Shown here piece by piece: positions 1-13,620 of a DNA stretch of 64,000 nucleotides. The first letter of the stretch is position 1, and the number at the start of each line of letters is the position of its first letter. Source of the DNA: Nautilus pompilius (Eukaryota; Mollusca; Cephalopoda; Nautilida; Nautilidae); the NCBI GenBank assembly GCA_018389105.1, contig JACATO010000589.1, positions 1,786,001-1,850,000 on the forward strand. The letters run 5' to 3'. Below the pieces are notes generated by a model. It was not told the origin of the DNA and did not search any database. It saw only the letters and a list, made by a program, of their open reading frames with translations. The position numbers were made by a program, and so were the translations under genes.

Positions 1-3000
1 GGTTCAATGAATAAACGTGTTTGAACATAAAATACAATAAGAGAGAAGAACCGAGAGCAGAAAATGTGACCAACTAGTGCCGGGCTTTCATATTTTAGTT
101 CAGAATCCTTAGCCAACTGCGAGAGTAGTGTTTATGTCAAGATACCGCTACCGCAAAATCTACTGGGCTACCTGAAACAGAAGTACGCCAAACTAATCGT
201 GTGGACTGTGATTAAACACATCCTGCAATTATAAGATGAAAAAATAAATGGAAACTTGCCTTAAAAAAGGTAAAATTGACAAAAAAAATACTGCAATATC
301 TAGCATGCCTCTATGGCACTGGCGCTAATAAATTTTGGGGGGCTCAGTTTCTTGTTGACTGTGATCGCTGCACTGGTGCAGCCCGTGACTACAATCATTG
401 ATGAATGTAACTTTAATTCAATCATCATTATTCTGATATATAATACAAGCTGAAATGAACGGTATTGTAAACCATTTTTCACCGTGACTATAGATGTGGT
501 GTTGACATTTTTCATAGGTTGGCAAAGAGTTTCGCATATATAAATCTGCACGCAAGTCAGAAGTGTTCGTCTCTCCTTTGGCGAACAGTCGGAGACTGGC
601 CGGACCTGCTGTGATCTTGAACCAAGACGGATTTTCACCAATTAAATCAGAGTTCTGGATAATTAAAAAAAAAAAAAAAACATTCGCCGGTGTGCACAAC
701 TGGAAAAAGTTCCAAGTGTAAGACTGAGTGGTTGAGTGAATAGTCAGATATAGAGATCCCTCGCCGAGCATCCATTTTACCATAGAATATCTTGGAACTA
801 TCTCATGGGACGAGTCAAAATCTTGCATTGGCCAAATACGTAACAAAACATTTATTGAAAAATAACTAGGTTTTCGAATATTTGTCTTCATATGTTTTAT
901 GGCGTTTATCTTTGTTTAATTTTTGTATCTCTTTTCCTTTATATCTTCTTGTAAAAACGCTTATTGATAAGTAAAGTCCGCATTTACTTGATATTTATTA
1001 ATATTGACAATAGACTCTGATATTCAACGACAAAGTATATGGTATTTTTTTCATCTGTTGATCTTAAGTTATGCATGTTAAATTTAAAACTCGAGAATTA
1101 AAATGCGTCCTCTAACCTTCAGTTATGAAATCAAGAAGTAGCTACTTACTTGAACTTTCTCATACATTGTTAGATATAAGTGTTTGTTAGCCACACGTTC
1201 ATATTTCATGACACTCCACAGTGGATAAAAGGAAAACTGGCTACATAAAACCTACTTGGTAGTTTTTTTTTTTTCTGTACTCACTAAACTATCAAGAAGG
1301 AATATTATTTATTTTGTAAAAATCTCTGGGTTATTAAAATTTTAATATAAAATCCTATTATTTATGGCTACTGATTTCCCCAAAAAAACTTCTTTATAAG
1401 CTAAAGAAACCTTTACAATAAATGTGAAAGGATATTGACAGAAATCGTTTCGGTATTTGAAACCTTTTTTTTTAGTATGGGAAACTGGACAAGATATCGA
1501 TCCGAAACTAAGTTCGAGAAACACCAGCTTTAAAACGGATACATAAAAATGATTAATGAAGTCATCGGTATGATTTTTTATTAGTTTCTATTATATTTCT
1601 TTAATGTCAACAACAACAACAATAACAACAACAAAAATAAGAGGAAGGAGAAGAAGTATAAGAAGAAGAAGAAAAGTTGTAATAGTATACAATAAAGATA
1701 TCCATATGTAACTGCGTGTTAGAAGAGCCAAAGCAAAGTCTATATAGATATACTACTCGTTCCTTTGCTTAGAAGAATCGTTATTTCACTTTGATGGCAC
1801 AGGATATTTATTGTATTATTAGATCTGATTCACCTGGTTTAGTAAATCTAAAACTTACCGAGGTTTGGCTTTATTTTCTTTATAAAACTCACTTCATACA
1901 TGAAACGAAATCAGAAAAATTCGGTTATGAATATTTACTCCCTTTCTAATAACCAAAAACCACGAGACCATAAAGCAGTGGTGTAGTCGTAAGGATCACC
2001 TTTGATAGTCTATACTTTTGACAGGAAAAGAGATATTTTTAATTAAGATGGTGCCCGTCAATCCAGTGGTTACTAAATTGCTAAAGAAGTAAAAAGTAAA
2101 GTGCCTCTTTGCATGACATATACTGACAAAGATGGACTTTAAAAGATATTTATTGGCAGATTGATGTCGTATTTCCTATCCGGTTCAAGAGCCAAAGTCA
2201 AATAATTTGGAATATTTCATTCTCTTTATATATATATATATTTGATTTTTGGACCTGTCGAATCCCCCTACTGCTATTGAATTAGTAATTATATCGACAA
2301 CAAAAATAGATATCGGCATTGAATAAGTGGTACAACAGCGTGTAGTAAAGTGGTTAATTAGTTGAAGCCGAACTGAGTTGTATTATTATGAACTTATTGA
2401 TTGCTGGGAATTATCCGATTTGAGTTTTTCTGCGGGATAACTTTATGGATCTCTAAAAATTTCGCCGTTCAAGAAACAAGTAAGAGAGCGTTGATGGGCA
2501 GGTCATCATTCAATATAATAAACAGTAAAAGATCTGATACTAATCAACGTTTATTTATAACCTTTAAAGGTCTTCAATCCGACTCCAATGTTTGCTGCAT
2601 TCGTTTTTTTTTTTTCTTTTCGAAAATTTTAAAACCTGATAATTTTTTTTTTTTTAATTAAGATTTGGTGAAAGTTGTATCCTCCATTTTTGCTGTTTCT
2701 GTAATATATTTTTTAAATATTCGAAATCTCTTTGTGGACTACTTGCAGGTGCACTTTAACTCTAATGTGTAGTGATGGACACAGGGCTGATCACATTCGA
2801 TGATCCCATTCATGGATTGTCCTACAGCATCAGACCGGCGGTACAGATTGTGAAACGTTTATGGTCGTCAAACTTGTTCATTTCTTTTCGAACCTAGTGT
2901 ATATTACAGAATCTCCAATGCTACCGTTGCGCCAGAATTTCCACTGTTACAACACCTTTAAGCCTTTAAACTACTATAACAAGGTTTACAGAGTTGGACC

Positions 3001-6000
3001 TGATAGGGAGTCGTCACCGAAGTGCGCTGCCAGTTCGCGGTGGGTATCAGTAATTTAAACCCCCTATTTTTTTTTTAAATTTAAAATCTGCAATTATTCA
3101 CTGTTTCATTGAAGCACTTACACATCAGCTCTATTATGGGCATTTCTGCATATCGACCACCCCAGAGAACAAGTGGCGCCATCTGTGTCAAACTGACAGA
3201 CCAAGAAACACTAACGAAGGTGTAACATCTACTTGACCGACCCCCGTAAAATCAATAACTTTATTACTAAATCTGTAATAATATTTATGCTTATTTTTTA
3301 ATATCTTAAATTTTTAAAATATCTATTTGGATTTAAATCTTTTAAAAATTATTTTCGAAATTGAGAAGACAAAAAAAAAAACATTAAACAGTTCGGTTTT
3401 ACATATTTCCTGCTTAAGTCTTTTCCACAACAGAGTTCTCCATTACTTCTGCGGAATCACGAAGAAGCCGTGTAATATCCGTTTCGTGAGAAGTGCTTCA
3501 GTTTATAAAAAAAAATGATACTTTCCCGATATTTTTCTGTACATTAAGCTGTTGGGGTTTTTTTTTTTTCATTCTTTCTTTAAATATTTTTCCATCGTTT
3601 AATTTCCATCTCTGTCGTCGGCAAACCGTCTTAAGTAACCTTCCTGGTCTAATTCTGTCGAAATGCTTTAAATCTGCTTACTAAACTTTACGTTAACCCT
3701 GCTTCCTTACAGACTGATCCACAAAACTGCAATCGAAACAAAACAACGAGAGAGAGAGAGAGGGAGGCGCCGATGAACGAAAACAGTGCTCACCTGATCA
3801 TTTACTACCTTTCACATCTAATGACATAAAAAAACAACAACAACAAGTAAATACGACCTTTTGGTTCTTGTGGCGGTCCTTCGAGATCACGATAGCTTTT
3901 CGGTCAATGAAACATGCGCGACTGATCATCTGATTTAAAATCTGTATTTTTCAATGTGTTTAATTATTTTATTTAACTTTTTTTTTATCTAAGTATCATT
4001 TAAATAATCATAGAAAATATAATAAAAGAATATATATATTCTTTTCAGTATGTATACTTGCTTATTTCGGTAAGAAAAGGCTTTAAAAGCATTTCCTTTT
4101 AAAAATGTAAGCTAAACCTACAACATTTTCCGGTTTACACGTACAAGTAGGAGAAACCGTCGCCAGATGCTACAAAGGTAAGTTGCTACAAGCAGCAGTA
4201 ATTCCTAACTGAAGGTATGGATGAGGCCATGGTCGACATATCTATATGTTTAATGTAGAATTACCGGTGCTGTGGCAACTTACCCCGACTAAGTAGCTAA
4301 CCCCGGTTGTCTCCCTTACCATCCAGAAGAAGAAAAAAAATCAGGTATGATCGTTCACGCGCACGCTCTTCTTTGTTCGGACAAGACAGCAGAAATAAGA
4401 AAGCATATTTTTCTCTTTAACTAGACCTGGAAACCTCGAAAAAAAGGTGGCGTATCAAAAACATCGATCCGGTTAACTCCCGAACAGACCGCCTTCCCAT
4501 CTTATTCTTGAATATTTTAGATAAATACGTATTCTTAATCTATCCGTTTTATTTCTTTTATATTTCTGAGCTGCTATTGCCACTAAGACATAAGTGCAAT
4601 GGCGCACTCTCATACACACTTATGCAGAGTCTGTCACCTGCCTATGTAGATTGTTTCTGGCGAGTGATACTCCTTTAGCATTTGTAAACGGCTGGGGTTA
4701 TTCGTTGACGGGCTGACGAATGGAAACAAGACTTCAATTATTCCTTAACAGCTGTTCCTATATTTAGACCGAATATTGGCTCTCCTCAGATCTCTAGCTG
4801 CTGTCACCAGGGGAAAACCCGGCTGGATTAGACAGTTTCCGATGAGCCTTATCTCATCGTTTTAGACGCCTCAATCACCGGTAATTATTGTATAAACACT
4901 AAAGGGGAAGCGTGTGAATGTGTTCGCCGAAAGATCTCGCACTCTCACTGTCTGTGCTTTCTGGTTTCCTTCGCTACTTATCACTTTCTATTTCAAACCA
5001 CGACAGAAGAATATGTATTAATGCCTAGCTATCAATACAAAGTATAATACGCAATCTATAAATATCGCTAAGCTAACTGATAAAGGTCAGTATATCTTTA
5101 GGCAGGTGCTCTCGGTTTCTAAACACCAATTAAAGTTTAAATGATCTGTACAGACACATGGTCCTTATTACAGAGGATCGTTTGCTTTAAACGTCATTAA
5201 TAACGGTCTCCGTTTACCTGATCGGCGAAGAAGCGATTCATTCTATGCATAATGTATGGCTCTTTAGTATCTAAAATTAACTGCTGCTGTCATTTCTTTC
5301 TGATATAGAATTTATGCTCAAGACAAAAAACCTGTATATATATATATTATAAATGATTTATGTATAGAATTTACTAAGTTCATTACTTTTATCAGCGCTC
5401 GCACGAAAAGTCTGAGAATACTTCAAACAATAGCTGTTAAATGGCGCGGAATAACTCTCATTGTAATACGCATCAACGGTTCCCACACAAGCGAATTTGG
5501 ACAAGACGGATGCCGCTACACTGACAACCGTAGAGGGTTAAACACCACGTTTATATGCATCATTGTGGTTCCGTCTGGAATAGATGGCACAGGCTCTAAG
5601 CTGCTACTGGATTACAAAGGACAACGCAGCAAATATTGCAAAGAGTTTCTTTGCATGAATAATCCGTCGTCAAGCTTATCTGCTATTGGTTTTAAACTTG
5701 GTTTTCTTTTAGTTTATCCACTGGCTGGAGCTGAAAGCGTACTGCTAGCAGAGCGCGTAAATAAGGTCTGTTCTGAGATCTTTACACGTATTCAGATGCG
5801 CCCCTTTAAGAAAGTTTCCAGGCATGATTAGCGTATTTATTGTCTGACATCATTATACAACCCGATCTTCAAAATTGCATTCCTTTGCGTCATTAGACAA
5901 TATGAGGAGAAATGCTAAGCATCCAAAATCGCGCAAGGAATTTTCTTTATTTTCTACGGAATGGGAAAAGTGTAAACCTTCCTCTAACAGAGGAGAGAAG

Positions 6001-6560
6001 GCCACCGTCCACCAACTGCCATGCGCCACTGGCGCCCTAGATCCCACTAACCATAAAATGATTTTGAGAACAAAGTCTCGGTGCACGGGGAAGGGTCCAC
6101 GCCGGTTTTTTTGTTATCTTAAAATTATCGGATGGACTTTGGAAGATACCAGCTTAATGAGATAGGCAGAAACGTCGGGTAACTTCGTCTAGGAGACTGG
6201 ACGAAGTTTCGATACTCGGGTGGGCGGCGGGGAGAGCCGTCCAACACTTTGAGTATTTAATGAATTCTGTGGAGGTGATTTGTGTTTCGTAACTTTAGCG
6301 AAAAAAGATAAAAGCGGAAACCGAATGCGGAATCTTCGTTGAGGGGACTGGACGACGACTCACTCAGAACCCGCAAACTTGGTTCTCCATGAAAGTGTGG
6401 CAGTTTTTGAATGGCACAACGTGACTCCTCCTCATAATTTAAAGCATCTAAGCCCCTTCCCCCAAGCTGTCAGCATAGTAAAAGAGAAGAACTAGAAATC
6501 CCGGGTAGTTTAAGTTGCAGAATGAGCAGAGATGTCCAGTTAGCAAAACGAAAATGATTC
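1..6560. other. Upstream gene-free region
   Basis: AT-rich sequence with homopolymer runs and short simple repeats (for example TA near 2229-2241 and GA near 3748-3764). The open frames here are short, mostly lack ATG starts and show no recognisable domain or protein-like composition. I see no exon, RNA gene or intact transposon. Promoter elements of a neighbouring gene could be hidden here but cannot be identified by eye. Confidence 0.5.
6181..6208. repeat. Perfect 9-bp inverted repeat (hairpin)
   Basis: AACTTCGTC is followed by a 10-base loop and then GACGAAGTT, a perfect 9-bp stem. A related GGACTGGACGACG stretch lies about 150 bp downstream. No function is evident; it may be a piece of a decayed repeat. 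Confidence 0.6.
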
Positions 6561-6565
6561 TGTAG

Positions 6566-7218
6566 ATGCAAAGTTTTGTATTGACTTGCAAAACCGTGAA
6601 GCACAACGAACCATTTTCGTATGGTAAGTTCGTAGAGCAGTGCACGATTAATGTGGCTGGTGTAGTTTTTTTTAAGAACAGAAAGGAGCTTTGGAAGGAT
6701 TCGGTTTGTCTAAGAGACAGTAGCGCGTCACATCAAAGAGAAATTTTTAAAAGTCAAAATATGTCATATATTTTCATGGCATCGTCCACCAGGAGGCGTC
6801 TTGTAAAATGTTATGGACCTGAGCAGTGTGGTAAGAACAATCGTTATGCTTATCGGTTTGGTGTGAGATGGGAGGTTAAATCACCGACGGATCACTGCCC
6901 TGTTCGAAGAAATCGACGCAGAGCGCACAGATTTGCCTCTGTCACACGGATGTCCGTTGGTCTGAGTTTAGGAAAAGTGCTGAAGAGAGAGTGCTGAAGC
7001 TGAAGAAAGAAATCAACATGTTCTTGGAGATTGCGAGTAAAGTTGACAGTTTTCCAGAGATCAAAGATGCAGGCCGGTTCTCTGACTTTTGGTTTAGCCG
7101 TGGATATTGTAAAAAAAATTTCAATGACTTTAACCTGAAACTGAAGAGAATTCTCCAAACTGCGAGACTATGCCAAGAAAATGGCAGGTACTGTGTTTGG
7201 TTCTACTTGACTCTATGA
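6566..7218 (+). pseudogene. hAT-type transposase remnant (GTF2I-repeat/SCAND3/ZBED-like family)
   Basis: This is a degraded DDE transposase of the hAT superfamily, in the subgroup that also gave rise to GTF2IRD2- and SCAND3-like proteins. The first part (6566-6760) reads PFSYGKFVEQC, corresponding to the family's 'PFTDGEFVKEC'-type segment near the N-terminus. A second part in another frame (from 6937) reads LCHTDVRW and then KEINMFLEI and FNDFNLKLKR. These match the family's 'HTEVRWLSRGKVL', 'EI..FLE' and 'HLNDLNVKLQG'-type blocks in the right order. The segment between them and the catalytic core are not recognisable, so the copy is internally deleted as well as frameshifted. The family match is from memory of its motifs. 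Host sequence unrelated to a receptor lies on both sides. Confidence 0.65.
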
Positions 7219-7654
7219 GCAAACGCTTCTATTAATGAACAGCAGCAAGTCTGTGTTGAGGCCGCGGAGGATTGACAAACACCTGAATGAAGTTCTACGC
7301 ATCTCCATCTCAGAACTGATATCTGTCTTTAGAAAACACAGAAAGCGAAAATGTAGCTGCCTTTCTCCACAGAGATAATAAGTCTTGTTAACGTCCACAG
7401 AAAAATAAAGAAGCACAAACTTCCATACCGCAGATTTCACCAAAAAATCGTATATGATTGTTGTTTTTTTTTTAATCGCTGATCAGTTTTAAACAGGGGA
7501 GACTACTCTGGCGAGGGGGGTGGAGGAGAAAGCGTAGCGACGCGGCGCTAAAGAACTTTACCCATCCTGCCTCACAAGTGCAAGGTCCTACCTACCAGAT
7601 TCGGCAGGGAAATTTGTACAACCTTTTATTAAATCTCGTTCGGTTGGCGAATAA

Positions 7655-7745
7655 CGACTCCTGCCTTCCACCATACCGAGCCGTGCTATCGAACTCGGTG
7701 TCCTCAACATCGGAAGTTCAGTCAACTATCCACCGAACCACCGGA
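7655..7745 (-). repeat. tRNA-derived SINE-like fragment
   Basis: On the minus strand an A-box-like GGTTCGGTGGATAG is followed about 30 bases later by a B-box-like GAGTTCGATAGC, at the spacing expected of a tRNA-related pol III promoter. It does not fold into a convincing intact tRNA, so a SINE head is more likely than a tRNA gene. The 3' end is not defined. Confidence 0.35.
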
Positions 7746-9423
7746 AGCTTATTCTGTTTTGTTTTTTTGTTGTTGTTGTTTTTTTTATTTTTTAAATTTT
7801 AATTGTTGAAATAAATTATTTGTATATAATCTAACATTTTATATTAAATCCAACCCCCCCCCCCTTCCGAGAACTATGGCAGAGGAGCTCAACCCTAATC
7901 CCCACAGGCTGAAACTGTTTGAAAATAAGACTTCAGTTTTCGCTATCTCCGACAGGAGTAACAGTAGTGTCTGGTCAAGTTCCGTGGTTAATGTTTATCG
8001 TTTTTCTTACAATGGTCTATAAAATAGAATTTTCTAAATTAAGTTTCTGGTCTTTAATTTTTTTAATTAAAAAAATTCGTTTTAAATTTAAACCCAGCTT
8101 GTTTTGCAAATAGATACAGTTCATTTTTATCCACGAGAAAGTTATAGATTACCTATTAAAATAATTATATAGTATTAACTTTTACATTTGAACCTAGAAA
8201 TCTTGTGCGCGTTAATTCAGGTCGTAGAAAAATATTAAAAAAAACTTCTTTTTTTTTTAAAGCGATACAACAGAAATAATTTAAGACTGGAGTTCGTGTA
8301 GCTGGTTAAATTACCCGAGTCTTTAGATCAGAAGGTCTCCGGGAATTACCTGAGATTACCTAATATTAAATGACAGCTCATGCGCAACATCAAGTTAATG
8401 CACATAAAATTCGAGTCTCGTAGGAACTTTTTTTTTTACATTCAAACGGAGAACACGTAGATACACCGACCAACAAACTTCCAGGCAATTGGAAGTCCAA
8501 GATGGTCTGATTGTTACGTAAGCAAAAGAGAGTAATTTGCTTTGGTGTAATAATCAGTCATATTATATATATAAGGTGTAAATATTAAAGTGCTTTTTAT
8601 TCAGGCTACTAGCGTTTTTCTTAGACGAAATCCTATCTTGCTGTAGGCTGAACTAACGCAAGAAACGTGAGCTGAATATATCTTAATGGAATTCCTTACG
8701 ACTGTTAAATTATTAGCCAAAATTACTATTGTTTAACTTCTGATTGTTGGCGTTTAAGAAACAAAACGAAGAACTCATCAAGTATTACTAACATGCTGTT
8801 TCATTTTTTGTAGAGTTTAAAATGGAGTTGTCAAGAAAACTTAATACATTTCACTTCAGGTGTCATTCCTGTAATTGCATCACCTGCTGCTTGCGCCTGC
8901 GACTTCTACGTAGTCATATTCCGATATTTTAGAGCAACTAAGCAGATTGTAGCTGGACGCGATAATCAGAGCAATTACAAAAACCTGTTATTTCGATTGT
9001 TTGCTTTTATGGTAAATATACTGGAAATCAAGAAAGAAATTACTATGTTTCTCTATTATTAGGTGCTTATTAAATCGGTTACTGTTTGACTCGCAAAGTT
9101 TGAGACGGCATAGAAAAGTGCACTTTGTACCAGAGAATACGCATGCAGTGCTTCTTGGAGAACGTATCGAGGGTAATCGCTATGGCTATTCGACGAGATT
9201 CATTAACTCGACCTGTTCTATAGAATGGTGCTTCAGGCTCAGCGTGGAGATTGCTGAGGGTTACGTGCGGTGTTAGACCGATATGTGCAGTAGGATTCTG
9301 TGAGTTTTCTTGCGTGTTTGTGTTGGAGGCGGAGAGTAGGTAATTAATTCTCTAAGGTGGAGAAAGAATTTTGACTGACGGCATTTGATGATAACAGAAA
9401 AAAAACCAAAAACTTTGGACGCA

Positions 9424-9444
9424 GGGGGGTGGGTGGGTGAGGGG
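9424..9444 (+). other. G-quadruplex-forming motif
   Basis: Four G-runs (6, 3, 3 and 4 bases) are separated by loops of 1, 1 and 3 bases. This satisfies the standard intramolecular G-quadruplex pattern with very short loops, which favours a stable parallel fold. It lies about 3.9 kb upstream of the receptor start codon. Any regulatory role is speculative. Confidence 0.7.
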
Positions 9445-12374
9445 TTTCCTGATCGTTGCTGACTATACAGCTGAACAGGTGTCCGGAGGGAAAGTAATAG
9501 CACATGCTAATCATCAGCAGAAGTTGGACGCCGCACACGGCAGCAATACTCGCTCAGAACCAGAGTGTAATTGAACAGAAGCACCGCGGAAGACGTCCGT
9601 GGCAGGGTTCGCACCGACCTGGCGTTTGTAAAAGTCGCAATCTGGCAAAGAACCATCCTTTAGGAAAGACATTAACGCATGATGAGTGCAGTGAACGTCG
9701 CGGTGATGCCCCGTCACACGTCACAGTCAGGCACACGAACTCATTCATGCGGAAACCGTCGAAATACAAGCAGAACCAGGATGCAAGACGTCGTGACGTT
9801 GCGGTGACGCGGTGTTGAGGACGTCTCGGTCTATCGAAGGACCAGCGTGAAAAAAGGGGATCACCGTGTGGCACAGGATCAGCGCAAGTAGCAAGTGGAT
9901 GGAACAAGAAGCGATATTCCGCGTGGGTTCTCCCTTGTGAGAAAAAAAAATTAGATTCCGCTTTTTAAACGAAATTATCATATTGTTGAACTTATGATGA
10001 ATTTCATAGCAGAATATCGTTACATAATGAAAAGTCTATAAATGAGACCGCATAATAAAGGTGTTATGAAAAGAAAAGTAAACTTCCACCAGAACTTTAT
10101 TGGTTTCTATTCTCGTGGTCACCCACCCGAGTAATAAACGTTTTGCCATTCAGATTGTTTTGCACTAATATAGAAATGTATTCCAAATGAGTGCATCGCT
10201 CTCAGTAGGTACATTATTTGAAATTTAATTTGTTGAGATGTCTAAAAGCTATTCTCCACGAATAGCATTGAGTCAACAGCGCTTTGGAATTCACAGGTCT
10301 CCAAACGTAATTAACTTTGCAGCACAGAGTTCGTGATTAATTAATCCTGTCACTCAGTTTGCTAATAACGATGGAGTTAAATTCTCTGTGAGCAGAAGAA
10401 ACTCACCGTCTGTAACAAATAGCAATGCACTGATAGTTTTCTTTGTCTTTATTAATAAACGAGTCTATACACAAACTCGCGCTCTCTCTTTCTCCCTTGG
10501 ATTTCATTTTGGTGCCACGTCTGCGTCAAAAGAAAGTTTTTACTGAATCCAGTTAGTAAAGGATTTCTATCTTGCATTTCCTATGATCGCCTGTTGAGCT
10601 TTCTGAGCTGGGTAATTCATCTGGATCGGGCTACGTCGTCATAACAACAATCCCTGACAGCGAAGAGCTGTCTTCCCTTGTCGCAGCTGTCGATTTGGCT
10701 GATCATTACAATCATCTCCATCATCGTCAGCGACGGGTGATGGATTTCTGCACAACTCGTTAAATTAATATACTAGGCTAAGAGAAAATGCTTAGCCTTA
10801 AAATTAGTTATTAACTCGGTTTAAATCTTGTCGTCTGAGCGATAAGTCCAGTTGAAGTATAAAATGCTGTAGTTATTCATGAGAAGAATGTGATGCACGA
10901 AGGAAGATGCTTAATGTCGGGTTAACCCGCACTAGTGTTGTGAAATCCCGGAGCAATAAGGGTTAATAAATTCGATCTTCTATACCTTTAAATTAAACAG
11001 ACATTCGTTTAGTTTTATATATGTATAAGAACCAAAAGAAGAAGGTTGTGACATCGCTTTGCAAGAGAATATAAAATGTGCTTTATTTATCACTAATTTC
11101 CAAATTTTGACCGGGAGAAGAGAAATAAACGTCGGCCCCGTAGCAGACATAACTTGGTTAGCATCCCAAAATAAATCCAACCAGTTGAATATATATTTCG
11201 ATCAGAATTCTACCCAAAAGCCTTTGATATGCATTTCTAGAACCTGCAAATTTGTCTAGAATTTTTAAAAAATAACAATCCACAACGAAATTATCCTCGT
11301 TTTTTTTTTTTTTTTTTTTTTTGCTCTACGAGGGCGAATCTATTTTGGGCACAGCAATCACTTCTCCGGATCGCGCCTACTTTTCATGTCATCCCTTGAT
11401 TACGTTCTCCACGTCAGGTTTCGGCGCAGACGGTTTATTTAAAAGACGAGACCGGACAGAACCGAAACGGACGCGACTCGCTTACATTCGACAGGTATGG
11501 GGTCGTATTCAAGCTGATGTCGCTTCCGCGCAGGCGTGGGAGGCGATTCTTCTTACTGACACCGAAGAGCGCCACTGTGATTAATGGCGACAGACCTGAC
11601 TTAACCCAAATCGTGTTTTATGCTGCTAGAACATAAAATCGTTTCTTTTTTTTTTTTTCTTTCTTTCCCCGGTTGCGTGTGTGTGTGAAGTGTCGTTGGC
11701 GGTAAGAACGAGGTACCGGATAACCTCTCCTCCTATGAGAGATCGGTTAATGGGAAAATGAGCAGAATATTTCCAAATTTGAGCGCTGTCTCGAATATTT
11801 TCAAGACGTTGGCCAGATCCTGTCCTGACTTTAAAACTTTAGCTATTTACCAAACCTTTGGATTCTGTTTCCTTTACCGTTTCTCTGCGTATAGACGAGA
11901 CTCGATTCGCTCTTCCTTGTTTTCATTTTATTGTTTGTTTTTTTTTAAGTTAAGGATAAATTAAGGTTAAGTTCTAATATTCTTTTATTTACTGCTTTAT
12001 ATCGGTTTCCATGGTTTTCAAAAGTTGTCTCGTAAATAGATTAGGTAAAGGAAAGAAGCAAAAAAAAAAAAAAAACTAGATATGTCTTGTATTGTATTAA
12101 AAATAAGTAATGCCACAAAGAATGCATTAATTAACTGGGACACAAAGAGAAACGTTATTGTTTCCTAGCCTAATAATTTAACGTTCACTGATGCACATTG
12201 AGTTACACTAAAACTTAAAAAACGCTTTTTTTTTTGCTAAACGTTTCAAAGATTTATTTATGTCCACATCTTATATATATATAACTAGTTTATCGAATAG
12301 CTTTACTAATTTCTCGGCAATGATAACTTTCTTTTTAGTTTTAAAATAATGCGACAGTAATGAATATTCCGCGT

Positions 12375-12450
12375 TGCGTGATGGTCCGATGTTTAACCTA
12401 CTTGAGGCGAATTCGAATCCCTTTCAGGGTCGACTCGGTTTTCTTTAATA
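12375..12450 (+). repeat. tRNA-SINE-like patch with B-box
   Basis: ATTCGAATCCC closely matches the pol III B-box, and an A-box-like GCGTGATGGTCCG lies about 35 bases upstream. The flanks do not form a tRNA acceptor stem, so this is probably a decayed SINE and not a tRNA gene. Confidence 0.3.
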
Positions 12451-13251
12451 TCCGGCTGCGTGGATTTCCGTCCACGTCCACAAATCAACAGTTCCAGGAG
12501 AAACTCTATGCAGTAGACATGTAGCTAACCGCCGCATCTTGTTCTTCTCCACCCAGTGTAGGAAACAGAAACCAGTGAAGTTCTCTCTGGTGGATGTCTT
12601 ATGTCAGCGCGATGCAGATTCGAAGTATGAATAATTCAGAGAAAGTATCCACTCAGGAGAAATATAAAATCGGTGTTAAGTTTTGAAAAAATCTGCCTGA
12701 TGGGAATAAATCTATATAAACAGATAATATTTTTAAAACAACAATTATTTTAAAAAAAAAACATCTACAGCTTTATTTACTGTATTATTAATACACTACC
12801 AACAGAAAATAAGCACAACATCATTAAAACATGTAAACAAAGTTATTGACGGTGTAACGAATCGGTTAATGCGAATTTATTTATCATGATTTAAAATTTC
12901 AGTTTACTAGGAGATTCTTGCAACGTAAACAACATCTGCGCCTGTTCTGAGGTTTCTCTGCCAAACCACTAGGTATTGATCGATTGAAAACCTATCGTTT
13001 AGCTTGCTAATTGGTTGCGCATGCCAAAGTTAGAATAAGTTGCCGGCCAGCACAAATGACAGGCCAGGATAAAAAGACCAACTCTGATTGTACACTCCAC
13101 ACAACGATTTTTTTAATGCAAAGTCTATAAAGTCGCAATGTCGGTCTTCTCATTATACTGCAGTACATTGTTCGAGAAAATGTCGAAGTAAAAGTCAAAC
13201 TTACATCGATCTATGTGATTGCGTTCTTCTAGTCTGGATATTGTCGACTCC

Positions 13252-13279
13252 AAAGAAAGAAAGAAAGAAAGAAAGAAAG
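13252..13279 (+). repeat. (GAAA)n microsatellite in the receptor 5' leader
   Basis: About seven GAAA units lie 60 bases before the receptor start codon, probably in the 5' untranslated region. Length variation here could alter the leader. Confidence 0.8.
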
Positions 13280-13338
13280 CAAAATAGTACGACGTTTCGG
13301 TGCTGAGAAAGCCGTTTTTCCGTTTGATTAAAAAGGTG

Positions 13339-13620
13339 ATGGAGTCGATACCGACGCAGACACAGCCGTCGGTAGATCCAAACGTGAGCACACCTGATTA
13401 TATCTACGACTACAACGACACGGAGGCCCACATTCCTCTGGAAGAACTTATACCTGTAGCTTTTGTATACGGCACGACTCTGCTTTTTGGAATTTCCGGC
13501 AACGGTCTGGTTATCTTTTCTATCGCTCGTTACCGCAGAATGAGAACAATAACAAACACTTTTCTCCTCAGCCTGGCCTCGGCCGATCTCCTCCTCGTCT
13601 GCATCTGCATCCCTGTCAAG
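13339..13620 (+). CDS. Rhodopsin-family peptide GPCR, coding exon 1 (N-terminus, TM1, TM2)
   Basis: This is the first coding exon of a class A G-protein-coupled receptor, a seven-helix plasma-membrane receptor that signals through heterotrimeric G proteins. It encodes 94 residues. The extracellular N-terminus carries two N-glycosylation sequons (N15-V-S and N26-D-T) and an acidic, Tyr-rich DYIYDY stretch. TM1 follows with the GN motif (N55, position 1.50), then intracellular loop 1 (YRRMRTITN) and TM2 with LASAD (D83, position 2.50). The exon ends in phase 0 after IPVK at a clean donor, GTAAGC. The start is the first ATG after an in-frame TAG at 13285-13287 and has G at -3 and G at +4. Loop and TM2 wording resembles invertebrate neuropeptide receptors; a trissin- or TRH-receptor-like type is possible, but the ligand is unknown. 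Exons 2 and 3 join it in frame. Confidence 0.9.

Larger units (their letters stand above)
7219..13338. other. Gene-free region upstream of the receptor exon
   Basis: Mostly AT-rich, with poly-T and poly-A runs, one SINE-like patch, a G-quadruplex motif and a GC-richer patch at about 9500-9907 that has open frames on both strands without recognisable domains. It should contain the receptor's 5' leader and promoter, and perhaps a non-coding first exon, but I can see no TATA box or clear first-exon splice site. Confidence 0.45.

Noticed and set aside
12375..12450. True tRNA gene
   Set aside because: Only a B-box-like element is convincing; acceptor and anticodon stems do not pair, so a SINE remnant is more likely.
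13300..13338. Upstream in-frame GTG as receptor start
   Set aside because: Animal genes do not normally start at GTG, and the ATG at 13339 is the first ATG after an in-frame stop with good context.
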